A DNA stretch of 64,000 bases from Yersinia enterocolitica subsp. enterocolitica (GTDB lineage Bacteria > Pseudomonadota > Gammaproteobacteria > Enterobacterales > Enterobacteriaceae). Each line of letters begins with the position of its first letter. The first letter of the stretch is position 1. The stretch is taken from the NCBI RefSeq assembly GCF_901472495.1, contig NZ_LR590469.1:2294001-2358000 (forward strand), given 5' to 3'. The position numbers and the translations under genes are program-made. The notes under the pieces were generated by a model. It saw only the letters and a list, made by a program, of their open reading frames with translations, searched no databases and was not told the origin of the DNA. This document shows, piece after piece, positions 1 through 13,816 of this stretch.

Positions 1-2
1 CC

Positions 3-875
3 ATCAGTATCTTATTGGATATGGGGCTGAGTGGTCACATTCTCTACCAGCAGGGAAAACATTTTTATCTGGGTAAGATTGGCCACTACTTGTTACATGA
101 TCAAATGACCCGCGTAAATATGGATTTCACTCGAGACGTTTGTTACCAAGGATTATTCAATTTAAAAGAATCCCTGGAAACAGGCAAACCAGCGGGATTA
201 TCTGTGTTTGGTGAATGGCCGACAATTTATCCAGCACTGAGTGAATTGCCCAGTGCAGCCCGCGAGAGTTGGTTCGCCTTTGATCACTTCTATTCAGATA
301 ATGCCTTTCAACTTGCCCTAAAGACAATTTTTGATCTTGAGCCTAAACATATATATGACATCGGTGCTAATACCGGGAAGTGGGCTCTGCAATGTGCAGC
401 CCATGATCCTGATGTAAAAATAACACTATTGGACTTACCACAACAGATAGCTTTAGCCAATGAGAATGTCAAAAGCAAAGGTTATAGCGATCGTATTAGT
501 TCGTATCCCGTAGATCTGTTACTGGCAGATAAATTACCTGGGGAAGCGGATGTTTGGTGGATGAGCCAATTTCTAGACTGTTTCAGCGAGGAAAGAATTG
601 TACATATTCTAAAGCTTATTCACCGCGCGATGAAACCAGATAGCTATGTATGCATTATGGAGATATTCTGGGATAGGCAACAATTCGAAGCCGGCGCATT
701 TAGCTTAAATGCATCATCTCTTTATTTTACATGCATGGCTAACGGCAATAGCCGTTTTTATCACTCAGATACATTTTACCAGTGCTTATCTGCTGCAGGG
801 TTCTATGTTGAGGAAGATATTGATGGTCTTGGCATTGGTCATACGTTATTAGTCTGCCGTAAAGAATCAGCTTAG
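3..875 (+). CDS. SAM-dependent methyltransferase, 5' end outside window
   Basis: Class I S-adenosylmethionine-dependent methyltransferase, probably an O-methyltransferase with an N-terminal dimerisation region. The SAM-binding glycine motif (DIGANTGKW) lies about residue 115 counting from the TTG at 15, followed by an acidic LLDLP strand end. The frame is open right to the left edge of the window and the N-terminal residues look like the middle of a dimerisation domain, so the TTG at 15 is probably not the real start and the gene is cut by the window. It ends just before a hairpin terminator and converges on the rrn operon. The substrate cannot be told; small-molecule or aryl polyene methylation is only a guess. 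Confidence 0.7.
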   Translation: MSILLDMGLSGHILYQQGKHFYLGKIGHYLLHDQMTRVNMDFTRDVCYQGLFNLKESLETGKPAGLSVFGEWPTIYPALSELPSAARESWFAFDHFYSDNAFQLALKTIFDLEPKHIYDIGANTGKWALQCAAHDPDVKITLLDLPQQIALANENVKSKGYSDRISSYPVDLLLADKLPGEADVWWMSQFLDCFSEERIVHILKLIHRAMKPDSYVCIMEIFWDRQQFEAGAFSLNASSLYFTCMANGNSRFYHSDTFYQCLSAAGFYVEEDIDGLGIGHTLLVCRKESA

Positions 876-879
876 TACG

Positions 880-900
880 AAGCCCTCAGATTGAGGGCTT
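880..900 (+). terminator. Hairpin after the methyltransferase gene
   Basis: A perfect 9-bp stem (AAGCCCTCA / TGAGGGCTT) with a GAT loop begins 5 bases after the stop codon. The U-tract is poor, so it may be weak. Between it and the rrn terminator at 1101 I see only a possible 21-codon reading frame (1031-1096), described under findings. Confidence 0.6.
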
Positions 901-1100
901 ATACACTCCCCCATTCCTATCCCCTGCTTTAATCACACTTAGTCACCATGACTTTTCATTCGCTGTGGTCTGTTAAATTAAGAACATAATTAACTAAGAG
1001 ATATCTGCCTACGAGTAGGAGTATTACCGCATGGCTCGATTAAGAGATAGTTATTGGGGGGATAGATTTAGCAGACTAAAAATAGATAGAAGTTAAAATG

Positions 1101-1137
1101 CAAAAAACCCCTGAATCATCGATTCAGGGGTTTTGCA
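1101..1137 (-). terminator. Terminator of the rrn operon
   Basis: Strong inverted repeat (AACCCCTGAATC / GATTCAGGGGTT) directly after tRNA-Asp, followed on the minus strand by a T run. It marks the end of the rRNA operon transcript and may also act on the plus strand. Confidence 0.85.
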
Positions 1138-1142
1138 ATAAG

Positions 1143-1219
1143 TGGCGGAACGGACGGGGCTCGAACCCGCGACCCCCTGCGTGACAGGCAGGTATTCTAA
1201 CCAACTGAACTACCGCTCC
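1143..1219 (-). tRNA. tRNA-Asp (GTC)
   Basis: 77-nt cloverleaf with encoded CCA; acceptor GGAGCGG pairs with CCGTTCC, T-loop GTTCGAG, anticodon GTC at 1185-1183. It is the distal tRNA of the rrn operon, as in E. coli rrnH, and is released from the same precursor as the 5S RNA. Confidence 0.97.
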
Positions 1220-1342
1220 ACCGATTCTTTTACGTGTATCTTCCTGATACCCATCCTTTACAGGACCAGCGCTCCTCGCTGTGCAAAACCGCTCATCGCG
1301 ATTTTGTCAGTTACCAGATGTCATTCTGATAACTCGTGTTTG

Positions 1343-1462
1343 ATGCCTGGCAGTGTCCTACTCTCGCATGGGGAGACCCCACACTACCATCGGCGCTACG
1401 GCGTTTCACTTCTGAGTTCGGCATGGGTTCAGGTGGGTCCACCGCGCTATGGCCGCCAGGCA
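1343..1462 (-). rRNA. rrf: 5S ribosomal RNA
   Basis: 120-nt 5S rRNA, with terminal helix TGCCTGGC / GCCAGGCA and the conserved CCGAACTCAGAAGTGAAACG segment. It lies between 23S and tRNA-Asp in a standard rrn order. It is almost identical to the E. coli sequence as I recall it. Confidence 0.97.
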
Positions 1463-1574
1463 AATTCTGTTTCAATTAACCCGCTACATGTATTAATCAC
1501 GCAGCCAGCCAATCCAATCTCGGAACTTCGCTGAAAATATCTATCTCTCAAATTCAAAACACCTTTGGTGTTGT

Positions 1575-4568
<2,994 letters not shown>

Positions 4569-4913
4569 TCACAACCCAAAGATGTTTCTTCTTTATTGGT
4601 GTGGCTGCGAACACACTCTGCGTCGTTGTGCAGTGCGCGCAATCCTCATGAACGTAGCGTTCACTCCGGTTGCTGTGCGCTGTACGCCTTGCTGAGTATC
4701 TTCTCGCTCACACTGCAACAATGATAAACACATTGGCATTGCGATTATTTGAGAGACTCTAATACAGGTTAATCCTTATCTCAGTACTTCTACGGAGAGA
4801 TAAGTTTCAGCTGTATTGTTTCAATTTTCAGCTTGTTCCAGATTGTTAAAGAGCAATATTTCACAACACACTGTGTCTTGCGACCGCAGTACGTTTTGAA
4901 ATAGTTTTTTATA
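4569..4913 (-). other. 16S-23S spacer (23S-proximal part)
   Basis: A 345-bp spacer between tRNA-Ala and 23S. It holds a boxA-like antitermination site (4844-4855), a strong inverted repeat at 4631-4683, and pre-23S flanking sequence that should form the RNase III processing stem. I see no gene in it. Confidence 0.8.
4844..4855 (-). promoter_or_regulatory. boxA antitermination site in rrn spacer
   Basis: TGCTCTTTAACA on the minus strand, the conserved rrn boxA bound by NusB/NusE. It protects the transcript from Rho-dependent termination upstream of 23S. Confidence 0.8.
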
Positions 4914-4989
4914 TGGTGGAGCTAAGCGGGATCGAACCGCTGACCTCCTGCGTGCAAGGCAGGCGCTCTCCCAGCTGAGCTATAGCCCC
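4914..4989 (-). tRNA. tRNA-Ala (TGC)
   Basis: 76-nt cloverleaf with encoded CCA, 5' GGGGCTATAGCTCAGC, anticodon TGC (4956-4954), T-loop GTTCGAT. It sits in the 16S-23S spacer after tRNA-Ile, the usual pair for this type of rrn operon. Confidence 0.97.
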
Positions 4990-5063
4990 ATATAAAAAGC
5001 AAAATACCTTATCGGCATAACTCATTCTCAGACCAGGCGTAGTCACGCAGTATGAGGATGAGT

Positions 5064-5140
<77 letters not shown>

Positions 5141-5241
5141 AACAAGGTACTAAAGCCCGACTAATCTCTCAGCCCGGCCTTATTTGCTCGTTACTTTCTA
5201 TCAGACAATCTGTGTGGACACTACGCAATGCGTATCTGAGG

Positions 5242-6784
<1,543 letters not shown>

Positions 6785-6972
6785 AAGATTTGTTTGATTT
6801 GCTATGAATTAACATAGCGATGCTCAAAGATTACTTTCTGCAAATATGCATTCGAACCGAAGTTCAAATGTGTACTGCTTTGGTCACTCTTCAAGACTTT
6901 GATATTGCTTCTGCCTGTCGAAACAGGCTTCGATATCGTCTTGCGAGTGCCCACACAGATTGTCTGATAAAT

Positions 6973-6984
6973 TGTTAAAGAGCG
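6973..6984 (-). promoter_or_regulatory. boxA in rrn leader
   Basis: CGCTCTTTAACA followed by AATTTATCAGACAATC on the minus strand matches the rrn leader boxA region. It lies about 190 nt before the 16S 5' end, where the antitermination complex assembles. Confidence 0.75.
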
Positions 6985-7034
6985 TTCGTTACCCGTTTGC
7001 CTTGCGGCGAATCTTACGGTAACGCGGGAGGCAG

Positions 7035-7062
7035 ATAATACGCTTTCCCGCTACAGAGTCAA
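7035..7062 (-). promoter_or_regulatory. rrn P2 promoter
   Basis: TTGACT (7062-7057) and TATTAT (7040-7035), 16 bp apart; the core is nearly the same as E. coli rrn P2. It gives basal rRNA synthesis. Confidence 0.88.
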
Positions 7063-7140
7063 CCACTTAATTAGTTAATTTTCTCTGCTCTTCCCGGCCA
7101 CTCTGTGAAGTTGCTCACAGCGCCGTGTCGATGGATGCGC

Positions 7141-7168
7141 ATTATAGGGAGCCGCTTCAGAATGGCAA
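7141..7168 (-). promoter_or_regulatory. rrn P1 promoter
   Basis: TTGCCA (7168-7163) and TATAAT (7146-7141), 16 bp apart, with a GC-rich discriminator (GCGCATCC) and an A/T-rich UP element (AGAAAAAACTTTAAGATAAA) upstream. This is the architecture of the growth-rate and ppGpp-controlled rrn P1. It begins about 50 bp after the end of gmhB. Confidence 0.88.
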
Positions 7169-7217
7169 GGGTTTATCTTAAAGTTTTTTCTGACTGCCGA
7201 TTATTTGAACGTTACGA

Positions 7218-7784
7218 CTACTTATGACGCATTTTTATGGCTTTCGGCAGGTCCGCCAGACTATTTAGTACCAAATCCGCTGCTGCCTCACCTTCCGCGG
7301 TCACAGGTTTGCCAGTGCGAACTAATACTTTAGTACCGATATTTGCAGCCAATGCTGCCTGCATATCTTCAATTTTGTCGCCAACCATATAAGAAGCAGC
7401 CATATCGATGTTCAATTCACTTTGTGCTTGCAGTAACATGCCTGGCAATGGTTTACGGCATTCACATGTTTCACGGAACTCCGCTACACTGCCATCGGGG
7501 TGATGCGGGCAGAAATAGATACCATCTAAATCAACACCGCGATCAGCCAGCGACCAATCCATCCACTCGGTGAGACTCAGGAATTGCTCTTCAGTAAAGA
7601 TACCGCGTGCGATACCCGATTGGTTGGTGACCAAAACCAGAGCAAAGCCCATTTCTTTCAATTCACGGCAAGCATCAATAACACCGTCTATAAACTGAAA
7701 ATTATCAATTTCGTGGACATAACCGTGGTCGACATTAATTGTACCATCACGATCTAAAAATATTGCGGGGACGGGCTGAGTCAC
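7218..7784 (-). CDS. gmhB: D-glycero-beta-D-manno-heptose-1,7-bisphosphate 7-phosphatase
   Basis: 188-aa cytoplasmic HAD phosphatase that removes the 7-phosphate in ADP-heptose synthesis, the source of heptose for the LPS inner core. The DRDGT motif at 11-15 gives nucleophile Asp11 and acid/base Asp13; a later VGDK segment is the Mg-binding motif. C92, H94, C107 and C109 form the expected zinc site. Its position between metN (divergent) and the rrn operon (downstream, same strand) is the same as gmhB-rrnH in E. coli. The ATG start gives the normal family length. Confidence 0.96.
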   Translation of the reverse strand: MTQPVPAIFLDRDGTINVDHGYVHEIDNFQFIDGVIDACRELKEMGFALVLVTNQSGIARGIFTEEQFLSLTEWMDWSLADRGVDLDGIYFCPHHPDGSVAEFRETCECRKPLPGMLLQAQSELNIDMAASYMVGDKIEDMQAALAANIGTKVLVRTGKPVTAEGEAAADLVLNSLADLPKAIKMRHK

Positions 7785-7866
7785 TTATCTACTCCTGAGG
7801 GCTGTTAACGCCACTAGTATCGCATGTTTTATTACCGATTGAGAATGGAAGAGAATCAGTGTTGCC

Positions 7867-7897
7867 AGTTGACTTAGCCGTCTAGACGCCTTAACAT
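7867..7897 (+). promoter_or_regulatory. metN promoter with MetJ (met box) operator
   Basis: TTGACT (7869-7874) and TAACAT (7892-7897) are 17 bp apart. Between them lie two adjacent 8-bp met boxes, AGCCGTCT (7876-7883) and AGACGCCT (7884-7891), each close to the consensus AGACGTCT. A methionine-repressor operator inside the promoter spacer fits control of the metNIQ transporter by MetJ with S-adenosylmethionine. Confidence 0.75.
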
Positions 7898-7970
7898 CCA
7901 ATCCATACTTTGGTTTTGCCAAAGCTTACTTTTTATCTAGCCACGGAAATGACGATAAAATAAGAATAAT

Positions 7971-9002
7971 ATGATTAAACTTTCTCACATCAGCAAAGAG
8001 TTTCAGCAGGGTTCGCGCACGATTACCGCGCTTTCAGACGTGAGTCTACACGTCCCTGCTGGGCAAATTTATGGCGTCATTGGGGCCTCAGGTGCCGGTA
8101 AAAGTACATTGATTCGATGCGCCAATATGTTAGAGCGTCCTACCAGCGGACAAGTTCTGGTAGATGGACAAGATCTCACGACCTTATCTGAAGGGCAGTT
8201 GACACGCGCACGCCGCCAGATTGGCATGATTTTCCAGCACTTCAATCTACTTTCTTCCCGCACGGTGTATGGCAATATCGCGCTGCCGCTCGAGCTGGAC
8301 AACACACCACGCGCAGATATAAAGAAGAGAGTCACCGAGTTGTTGGATTTAGTCGGGCTTGCCGATAAGCAAGACGCGTATCCAGCGAATTTGTCCGGTG
8401 GGCAGAAACAACGCGTTGCAATCGCCCGTGCTTTGGCGAGTAATCCTAAGGTTCTGCTATGTGATGAAGCCACCAGCGCATTAGACCCAGCGACCACCCG
8501 CTCAATTCTGGAACTGCTTAAAGACATTAATCGTCGTTTGGGCCTGACCATTCTACTTATTACCCATGAGATGGACGTGGTGAAACGTATCTGTGATCAG
8601 GTTGCAGTTATTAGCGAAGGCAAATTGATTGAAAAAGACAGCGTCAGCGAAGTGTTCTCTCATCCGAAAACCCCGCTGGCTCAGCAATTTATTCAATCAA
8701 CGCTGCATTTAGATATTCCAGAAGATTACGCACTGCGTATGACTCAAGACCCCACCAAAGACCAGGTGCCACTACTGAAACTGGAATTTACCGGTCAGTC
8801 GGTTGATGCTCCGTTAATATCACAGGCTGTACGTCGCTTTAATATTGATATCGGTATCCTTAGCTCGCAAATGGACTATGCCGGCGGTGTTAAATTTGGT
8901 GTCATGCTGGCAGAATTGCATGGCGACAATCAGGATGGCCTCGCTGCCATCAAGTTCTTGCAAGATCATCATGTAAAAGTAGAGGTTCTGGGTTATGTCT
9001 GA
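7971..9002 (+). CDS. metN: D/L-methionine ABC transporter, ATP-binding protein
   Basis: 343-aa ATPase of the MetNIQ importer, working at the inner face of the cytoplasmic membrane. Walker [10 protein letters not shown] at 38-46, signature LSGGQ about 140, Walker B LLCDEAT about 163, then the C-terminal NIL regulatory domain (about 265-343) that binds methionine and shuts the transporter down. The stop overlaps the metI start by 8 bp, so the two are translationally coupled. Met boxes lie upstream. Usual length for the family. Confidence 0.97.
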   Translation: MIKLSHISKEFQQGSRTITALSDVSLHVPAGQIYGVIGASGAGKSTLIRCANMLERPTSGQVLVDGQDLTTLSEGQLTRARRQIGMIFQHFNLLSSRTVYGNIALPLELDNTPRADIKKRVTELLDLVGLADKQDAYPANLSGGQKQRVAIARALASNPKVLLCDEATSALDPATTRSILELLKDINRRLGLTILLITHEMDVVKRICDQVAVISEGKLIEKDSVSEVFSHPKTPLAQQFIQSTLHLDIPEDYALRMTQDPTKDQVPLLKLEFTGQSVDAPLISQAVRRFNIDIGILSSQMDYAGGVKFGVMLAELHGDNQDGLAAIKFLQDHHVKVEVLGYV

Positions 9003-9648
9003 GGCAATGATGTGGTTAATGGGCCGAGGCGTCTGGGAAACTCTAATGATGACGTTTGTCTCTGGCTTTTTTGGTTTTGTTTTGGGGCTACCGGTTGGCG
9101 TTCTGTTATATGTCACCCGCCCTGGGCAAATTATTGCCAACAATAAGATTTACCGCACCCTATCTGGGGTAGTGAACATCTTCCGTTCCATACCTTTTAT
9201 TATCTTATTGGTATGGATGATCCCATTCACTCGGATGATCGTCGGTACCTCTATTGGTTTACAAGCGGCAATCGTGCCACTAACAGTCGGTGCAGCTCCG
9301 TTTATTGCTCGCATGGTGGAAAATGCCTTGCTGGAAATACCATCGGGTTTGGTTGAAGCAGCCCGCGCAATGGGTGCTACGCCAATGCAAATCATCAAAA
9401 AAGTGTTGTTGCCTGAAGCCCTGCCCGGCTTGGTGAATGCAGCAACTATTACCCTGATTACCCTGGTGGGCTATTCCGCTATGGGGGGGGCAGTAGGTGC
9501 CGGTGGCTTAGGCCAAATCGGCTATCAGTATGGCTACATTGGTTATAACGCCACAGTGATGAATACGGTATTAGTATTATTAGTTATTTTGGTTTACCTG
9601 ATTCAAATCAGTGGTGATCGGATCGTAAAAGCGGTTACTCACAAATAG
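8995..9648 (+). CDS. metI: D/L-methionine ABC transporter, permease
   Basis: 217-aa inner-membrane permease with about five hydrophobic segments. The coupling motif [25 protein letters not shown], about residues 120-145, docks on MetN. It starts inside the end of metN and ends about 195 bp before metQ. That gap is mostly an ERIC element, unlike the tighter spacing usual in this operon. Confidence 0.96.
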   Translation: MSEAMMWLMGRGVWETLMMTFVSGFFGFVLGLPVGVLLYVTRPGQIIANNKIYRTLSGVVNIFRSIPFIILLVWMIPFTRMIVGTSIGLQAAIVPLTVGAAPFIARMVENALLEIPSGLVEAARAMGATPMQIIKKVLLPEALPGLVNAATITLITLVGYSAMGGAVGAGGLGQIGYQYGYIGYNATVMNTVLVLLVILVYLIQISGDRIVKAVTHK

Positions 9649-9661
9649 TTATTAATACATA

Positions 9662-9788
9662 TATTACCCAAAAGACTTGGGGCTACAGGTAGGCAGCAAG
9701 CGAATGAATCCTGATGAGCTTACTCTAGTAAGTGATTCAGGTGAGTGAACATAGCGAACAACCCTGTAGCCCAAAGTACGAAGGGTAT
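9662..9788. repeat. ERIC element between metI and metQ
   Basis: About 127 bp of imperfect palindrome with ERIC landmarks: the central TTACTCTAGTAAGTGA with flanking GAATGAATCC / GATTCAGGTGAGTG, outer arms GGGGCTACAGG / CCTGTAGCCC, and the terminal GGGTAT. It lies inside the metNIQ operon and would be transcribed. Confidence 0.85.
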
Positions 9789-9842
9789 AGCGACTGCCTC
9801 ACACAGCGGCGCATCTTAACGAATGTCTATAGAGGAAAGGAT

Positions 9843-10658
9843 ATGTCTTTAAAATTCAAATCTATCGCGGCAGTCAGTGCATTGATTGGTACTCTGGCCC
9901 TGGTAGGCTGCGGCCCAGCGGAAAAAGATCCAAACCATATTAAAGTCGGCGTGATTGTAGGTGCTGAACAGCAAGTTGCTGAAGTTGCACAGAAAGTTGC
10001 AAAAGATAAGTACGGTCTGGATGTTGAATTAGTCACTTTCAACGACTATGTATTGCCAAATGAAGCTCTGAGTAAAGGTGATATTGATCTGAATGCTTTT
10101 CAGCATAAACCTTATTTGGATCAGCAAATTAAAGATCGCGGCTACAAACTGGTTTCTGTTGGTAACTCATTCGTTTACCCAATTGCTGGTTACTCTAAAA
10201 AAATTAAATCATTGGAAGAACTGCAACCTGGCTCTCAGGTAGCACTGCCAAATGACCCGACTAACCTGGGCCGTTCTCTGTTACTGCTGGAAAAAGTCGG
10301 TCTGATTAAACTGAAAGACGGCGTTGGTCTGCTGCCAACCGTACTGGATGTTGTTGAGAATCCTAAAAACCTGAAATTGGTCGAGCTGGAAGCCCCTCAG
10401 TTACCACGTTCTTTGGATGACCAACAAATCGCTTTGGCGATTATCAACACCACCTATGCTAGCCAAATCGGCCTGACACCGGCTAAAGATGGCCTGTTTG
10501 TCGAAGACAAAGAGTCACCATACGTTAACCTGATCGTTGCTCGCGAAGATAATAAAGATGCGGAAAACGTGAAGAAATTCGTTCAGGCTTATCAGTCTGA
10601 TGAAGTTAATGATGCAGCAAACAAAGCATTCAACGGTGGCGCAGTTAAAGGCTGGTAA
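9843..10658 (+). CDS. metQ: D-methionine-binding lipoprotein MetQ
   Basis: 271-aa NlpA-family substrate-binding lipoprotein of the MetNIQ importer, anchored to the periplasmic face of the inner membrane. The signal peptide ends in the lipobox LVGC with Cys23, followed by Gly-Pro. The ATG at 9843 follows an AGGAAAGG ribosome-binding site and gives exactly the E. coli length; the frame is open further upstream, but that part is ERIC sequence. Followed by a strong terminator. Confidence 0.97.
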   Translation: MSLKFKSIAAVSALIGTLALVGCGPAEKDPNHIKVGVIVGAEQQVAEVAQKVAKDKYGLDVELVTFNDYVLPNEALSKGDIDLNAFQHKPYLDQQIKDRGYKLVSVGNSFVYPIAGYSKKIKSLEELQPGSQVALPNDPTNLGRSLLLLEKVGLIKLKDGVGLLPTVLDVVENPKNLKLVELEAPQLPRSLDDQQIALAIINTTYASQIGLTPAKDGLFVEDKESPYVNLIVAREDNKDAENVKKFVQAYQSDEVNDAANKAFNGGAVKGW

Positions 10659-10721
10659 TAACCAGTGGGCCATTTTGCTGAATATTAGGTTTCCTAAATT
10701 CAGTGTTTACTAAATATATTG

Positions 10722-10750
10722 CAAGACGGGCAACAGCCCGTCTTGTTATT
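10722..10750 (+). terminator. Terminator of the metNIQ operon
   Basis: Perfect 10-bp stem CAAGACGGGC / GCCCGTCTTG with an AACA loop, then TTATTT. It separates metQ from rcsF. Confidence 0.88.
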
Positions 10751-10805
10751 TGCATAATAGATTGCTTCAATAGCGCTTCTTAAATAAAAAGGCTGAGGAA
10801 TTTCT

Positions 10806-11213
10806 ATGCGTGCGTTACCTCTGTGTCTGTTAGCCCTCTCGCTAACTGGATGTTCCATGCTTCAATCAAAGCCATCCACCACAGAAAATCCGGTTAAGCA
10901 ACCGCCTCCGGTTATCAAACCCAGCCCTACGGCAGCCCCGCGCCCGGCACCGGTCAAACTATATAAAAGTGCAGAAGAACTGGTTGGCAAACCTTTCCGT
11001 GACTTAGGTGAAGTGTCCGGTGAGTCGTGCCAATCCACCGTTCAAGACTCCCCACCGAGTATTGCAACCGCCCGTAAGAGAATGCAGACTCGAGCATCGT
11101 ATATGAAAGCCAATGCGGTCTTGCTGCATCAATGTGAAATACTTAGCGCTGTCCCCGGCTGTTATCAGCAAGCCGTGTGCCAAGGTTCTGCACTGAATGT
11201 TTCATCAAAATGA
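10806..11213 (+). CDS. rcsF: Rcs stress sensor lipoprotein RcsF
   Basis: 135-aa outer-membrane lipoprotein that reports envelope damage to the Rcs phosphorelay through IgaA. Lipobox LTGC with Cys16, then a Pro-rich linker (about 30-55) that threads through outer-membrane beta-barrels such as BamA, then a compact domain with four cysteines (about 74, 109, 118 and 124) forming the two nonconsecutive disulfides known for RcsF. The stop overlaps the trmO start (ATGA). bamA lies in the same window at 30.7-33.0 kb. Confidence 0.95.
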   Translation: MRALPLCLLALSLTGCSMLQSKPSTTENPVKQPPPVIKPSPTAAPRPAPVKLYKSAEELVGKPFRDLGEVSGESCQSTVQDSPPSIATARKRMQTRASYMKANAVLLHQCEILSAVPGCYQQAVCQGSALNVSSK

Positions 11214-11917
11214 GTGTGTTTTCCTTTAATCAGATTGGGGTTATCCGCTCGCCCTATAAAGAAAAGTTTGCCGTACCGCGGCAGCCTGGTCTGATTGAAG
11301 ATGGCGGTGGTGAGTTACAACTCTTAGCGCCCTATAATCAAGCTGAAGCGGTTCGCGGCTTATCTGATTTTAGCCATTTATGGGTGATGTTCGTTTTTCA
11401 TCAAACCATGAATGGTGGTTGGCGGCCTACAGTTCGTCCACCGCGCTTAGGTGGTAATGCCCGAATGGGGGTATTTGCCACCCGCTCTACCTTTCGGCCC
11501 AACCCGATTGGCATGTCCCTGATTGAGCTGAAAGAGGTGCGATGCCAGGGAGGTGAAGTAACTTTGGTGTTAGGCAGTCTGGATTTGGTTGATGGTACGC
11601 CCGTGATTGATATCAAACCCTATTTGCCTTTTGCGGAGAGCCACCCCCATGCCCGAGCGGGTTTTGCTCAAGCTGCACCTGATGCAGACATGCAAGTTTG
11701 CTTTTCCAGCATCGCTGAACAACAGTTAGTACAGCAACAACAGCGTTACCCGCACTTACGGCGTTTTATTACCCAGGTTTTAGCACAAGACCCACGCCCA
11801 GCCTACCGCAAAGGCGATAGTGAAAGCCGTGAATATGCTGTTTTGCTACTGGAATTTAATGTGCGCTGGCGGGTTATTGGAGACCAAACGGAAGTGTTAT
11901 CACTCGACCCATGCTAA
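11210..11917 (+). CDS. trmO: tRNA-Thr (m6t6A37) methyltransferase TrmO
   Basis: 235-aa protein, formerly TsaA/YaeB, that N6-methylates t6A37 of tRNA-Thr(GGU) using SAM. The N-terminal IGVIRSPYKEKFAVPRQPG and the ATRSTFRPNPIGMS segment about residue 85 are the family signatures. The start at 11210 overlaps the rcsF stop by 4 bp and gives the E. coli length; the frame extends 11 codons upstream without a good ribosome-binding site. Confidence 0.94.
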   Translation: MSVFSFNQIGVIRSPYKEKFAVPRQPGLIEDGGGELQLLAPYNQAEAVRGLSDFSHLWVMFVFHQTMNGGWRPTVRPPRLGGNARMGVFATRSTFRPNPIGMSLIELKEVRCQGGEVTLVLGSLDLVDGTPVIDIKPYLPFAESHPHARAGFAQAAPDADMQVCFSSIAEQQLVQQQQRYPHLRRFITQVLAQDPRPAYRKGDSESREYAVLLLEFNVRWRVIGDQTEVLSLDPC

Positions 11918-11935
11918 ATTTCACCCTGCTCTCTT

Positions 11936-11962
11936 TTGACAACCGGTACTCGCTGGTAAACT
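11936..11962 (+). promoter_or_regulatory. Possible proS promoter
   Basis: TTGACA (11936-11941) and TAAACT (11957-11962), with a short 15-bp spacer. It is the only good -35 before proS, but the spacing makes the call tentative. Confidence 0.4.
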
Positions 11963-12024
11963 AAACCACTTTTTACTTTTTTGGCTGCCTCTATTTGTTG
12001 CAGCGCCAATGGAATCAAAACATC

Positions 12025-13743
12025 ATGCGTACTAGCCAATATTTGCTCTCCACTTTGAAGGAGACACCTGCTGATGCTGAAGTGATCAGTCACCAGCTGA
12101 TGCTCCGCGCCGGGATGATACGTAAACTGGCTTCAGGTCTTTATACCTGGTTGCCGACCGGGGTTCGGGTATTGAAGAAAGTCGAAAACATCGTGCGTGA
12201 AGAAATGAATAACGCCGGTGCAATCGAAGTTTCAATGCCGGTGGTGCAACCGGCTGATTTATGGCAAGAGAGTGGCCGCTGGGAACAATATGGCCCTGAG
12301 CTGTTACGTTTTGTTGATCGTGGCGAGCGCCCTTTTGTGCTTGGCCCAACTCATGAAGAAGTCATTACTGACCTGATTCGCGGTGAGATTAACTCTTACA
12401 AACAGCTGCCGTTGAATTTCTTCCAAATCCAAACCAAATTCCGTGATGAAGTACGCCCACGCTTTGGTGTGATGCGCGCCCGTGAATTCCTGATGAAAGA
12501 TGCTTACTCTTTCCACACCACTCAGGAATCATTGCAGGAAACTTACGATGCGATGTATGCCGCATACAGTAAAATCTTCGAGCGTATGGATCTGAATTTC
12601 CGAGCTGTGCTGGCAGATACCGGCTCAATTGGTGGCAGTGCATCTCACGAATTCCAGGTGCTGGCAGACAGTGGTGAAGACGATATCGTATTCTCAACCG
12701 GGTCAGATTATGCTGCTAACATTGAGTTTGCTGAAGCGCTGGCACCCTCTGCACCACGGGCTGTTGCAACAGAAGATCTGCGTATCATTGATACTCCGAA
12801 TGCAAAAACTATCGCTGAATTAGTTGAGCAGTTCAACCTGCCGATTGAGAAAACAGTGAAAACCTTAATGGTTCATGCTCATGAAGAGAGTGGCCATAAG
12901 TTGGTTGCTTTGTTGGTTCGTGGTGATCATGAATTGAATGAAATCAAAGCCGAGAAATTGCCACAAGTGGCCAAGCCACTCACCTTCGCCACCGAAGAAG
13001 AGATTCGTGCAATTATCGGTGCAGGCCCAGGTTCATTAGGCCCGGTTAATCTGCCGCTACCCGTTGTGGTTGATCGCAGTGTGGCGGTGATGAGTGATTT
13101 CGGTGCCGGTGCCAACATCGATGGCAAACATTACTTTGGCATTAACTGGGAGCGCGACTTGCCGCTGCCACAGGTTGCTGATTTACGTAATGTGGTTGAA
13201 GGCGATATCAGCCCAGACGGCAAAGGCACTCTGCAAATCAAACGCGGCATTGAAGTCGGTCATATCTTCCAGTTAGGGACTAAATACTCGGAAGCGATGA
13301 AAGCCACGGTTCAGGGGGAAGATGGCCGCAATCAAGTGATGACCATGGGTTGTTACGGTATTGGGGTGTCCCGTGTGGTTGCGGCAGCAATTGAGCAGAA
13401 TCATGATGAGCGCGGTATTATTTGGCCGGATGCTATTGCCCCATTCCAGGTAGCCATTTTGCCAATGAATATGCACAAATCTTTCCGTGTTCAGGCGCTG
13501 GCAGAAGAGTTGTATGCCACCCTGCGTTCACACGGTATTGACGTGATTCTCGACGATCGTAAAGAGCGTCCTGGCGTGATGTTTGCTGATATGGAATTGA
13601 TTGGCGTGCCACACAATATCGTGATTGGTGATCGCAATCTCGACAGCGAAGAAGTGGAATACAAAAACCGCCGTGCCGGTGAAAAGCAAATGATTAAAAC
13701 CAGTGAAATCATTGATTTCTTGCTGAGCCAAATCAAACGATAA
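12025..13743 (+). CDS. proS: Prolyl-tRNA synthetase
   Basis: 572-aa class II aminoacyl-tRNA synthetase of the bacterial type with an INS editing domain. Motif 1 lies near the N-terminus, motif 2 ([31 protein letters not shown] in sections) about 135-165, editing domain about 225-400, motif 3 GCYGIGVSR about 445, then the anticodon-binding domain. The ATG at 12025 gives the family N-terminus [20 protein letters not shown]; ten more in-frame codons upstream are unlikely to be used. It is followed by a shared terminator with nlpE. Confidence 0.97.
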   Translation: MRTSQYLLSTLKETPADAEVISHQLMLRAGMIRKLASGLYTWLPTGVRVLKKVENIVREEMNNAGAIEVSMPVVQPADLWQESGRWEQYGPELLRFVDRGERPFVLGPTHEEVITDLIRGEINSYKQLPLNFFQIQTKFRDEVRPRFGVMRAREFLMKDAYSFHTTQESLQETYDAMYAAYSKIFERMDLNFRAVLADTGSIGGSASHEFQVLADSGEDDIVFSTGSDYAANIEFAEALAPSAPRAVATEDLRIIDTPNAKTIAELVEQFNLPIEKTVKTLMVHAHEESGHKLVALLVRGDHELNEIKAEKLPQVAKPLTFATEEEIRAIIGAGPGSLGPVNLPLPVVVDRSVAVMSDFGAGANIDGKHYFGINWERDLPLPQVADLRNVVEGDISPDGKGTLQIKRGIEVGHIFQLGTKYSEAMKATVQGEDGRNQVMTMGCYGIGVSRVVAAAIEQNHDERGIIWPDAIAPFQVAILPMNMHKSFRVQALAEELYATLRSHGIDVILDDRKERPGVMFADMELIGVPHNIVIGDRNLDSEEVEYKNRRAGEKQMIKTSEIIDFLLSQIKR

Positions 13744-13758
13744 TTGATTATGCGTTAA

Positions 13759-13800
13759 AAAAACCGCTGACTAGTGAATAACTACCAGCGGTTTTTTATT
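13759..13800. terminator. Bidirectional terminator between proS and nlpE
   Basis: Stem AAAACCGCTG / CAGCGGTTTT with T-runs on both strands, placed between the convergent ends of proS and nlpE. Confidence 0.85.
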
Positions 13801-13816
13801 ATTTCACCAATACCCG

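Noticed and set aside
1142..1534. Plus-strand open frame over tRNA-Asp and 5S
   Set aside because: It is antisense to stable RNA genes; such frames over rRNA operons are common annotation errors.
8069..8551. 160-codon frame antisense to metN
   Set aside because: Fully inside a well-recognised ATPase gene; skewed Ser/Arg composition.
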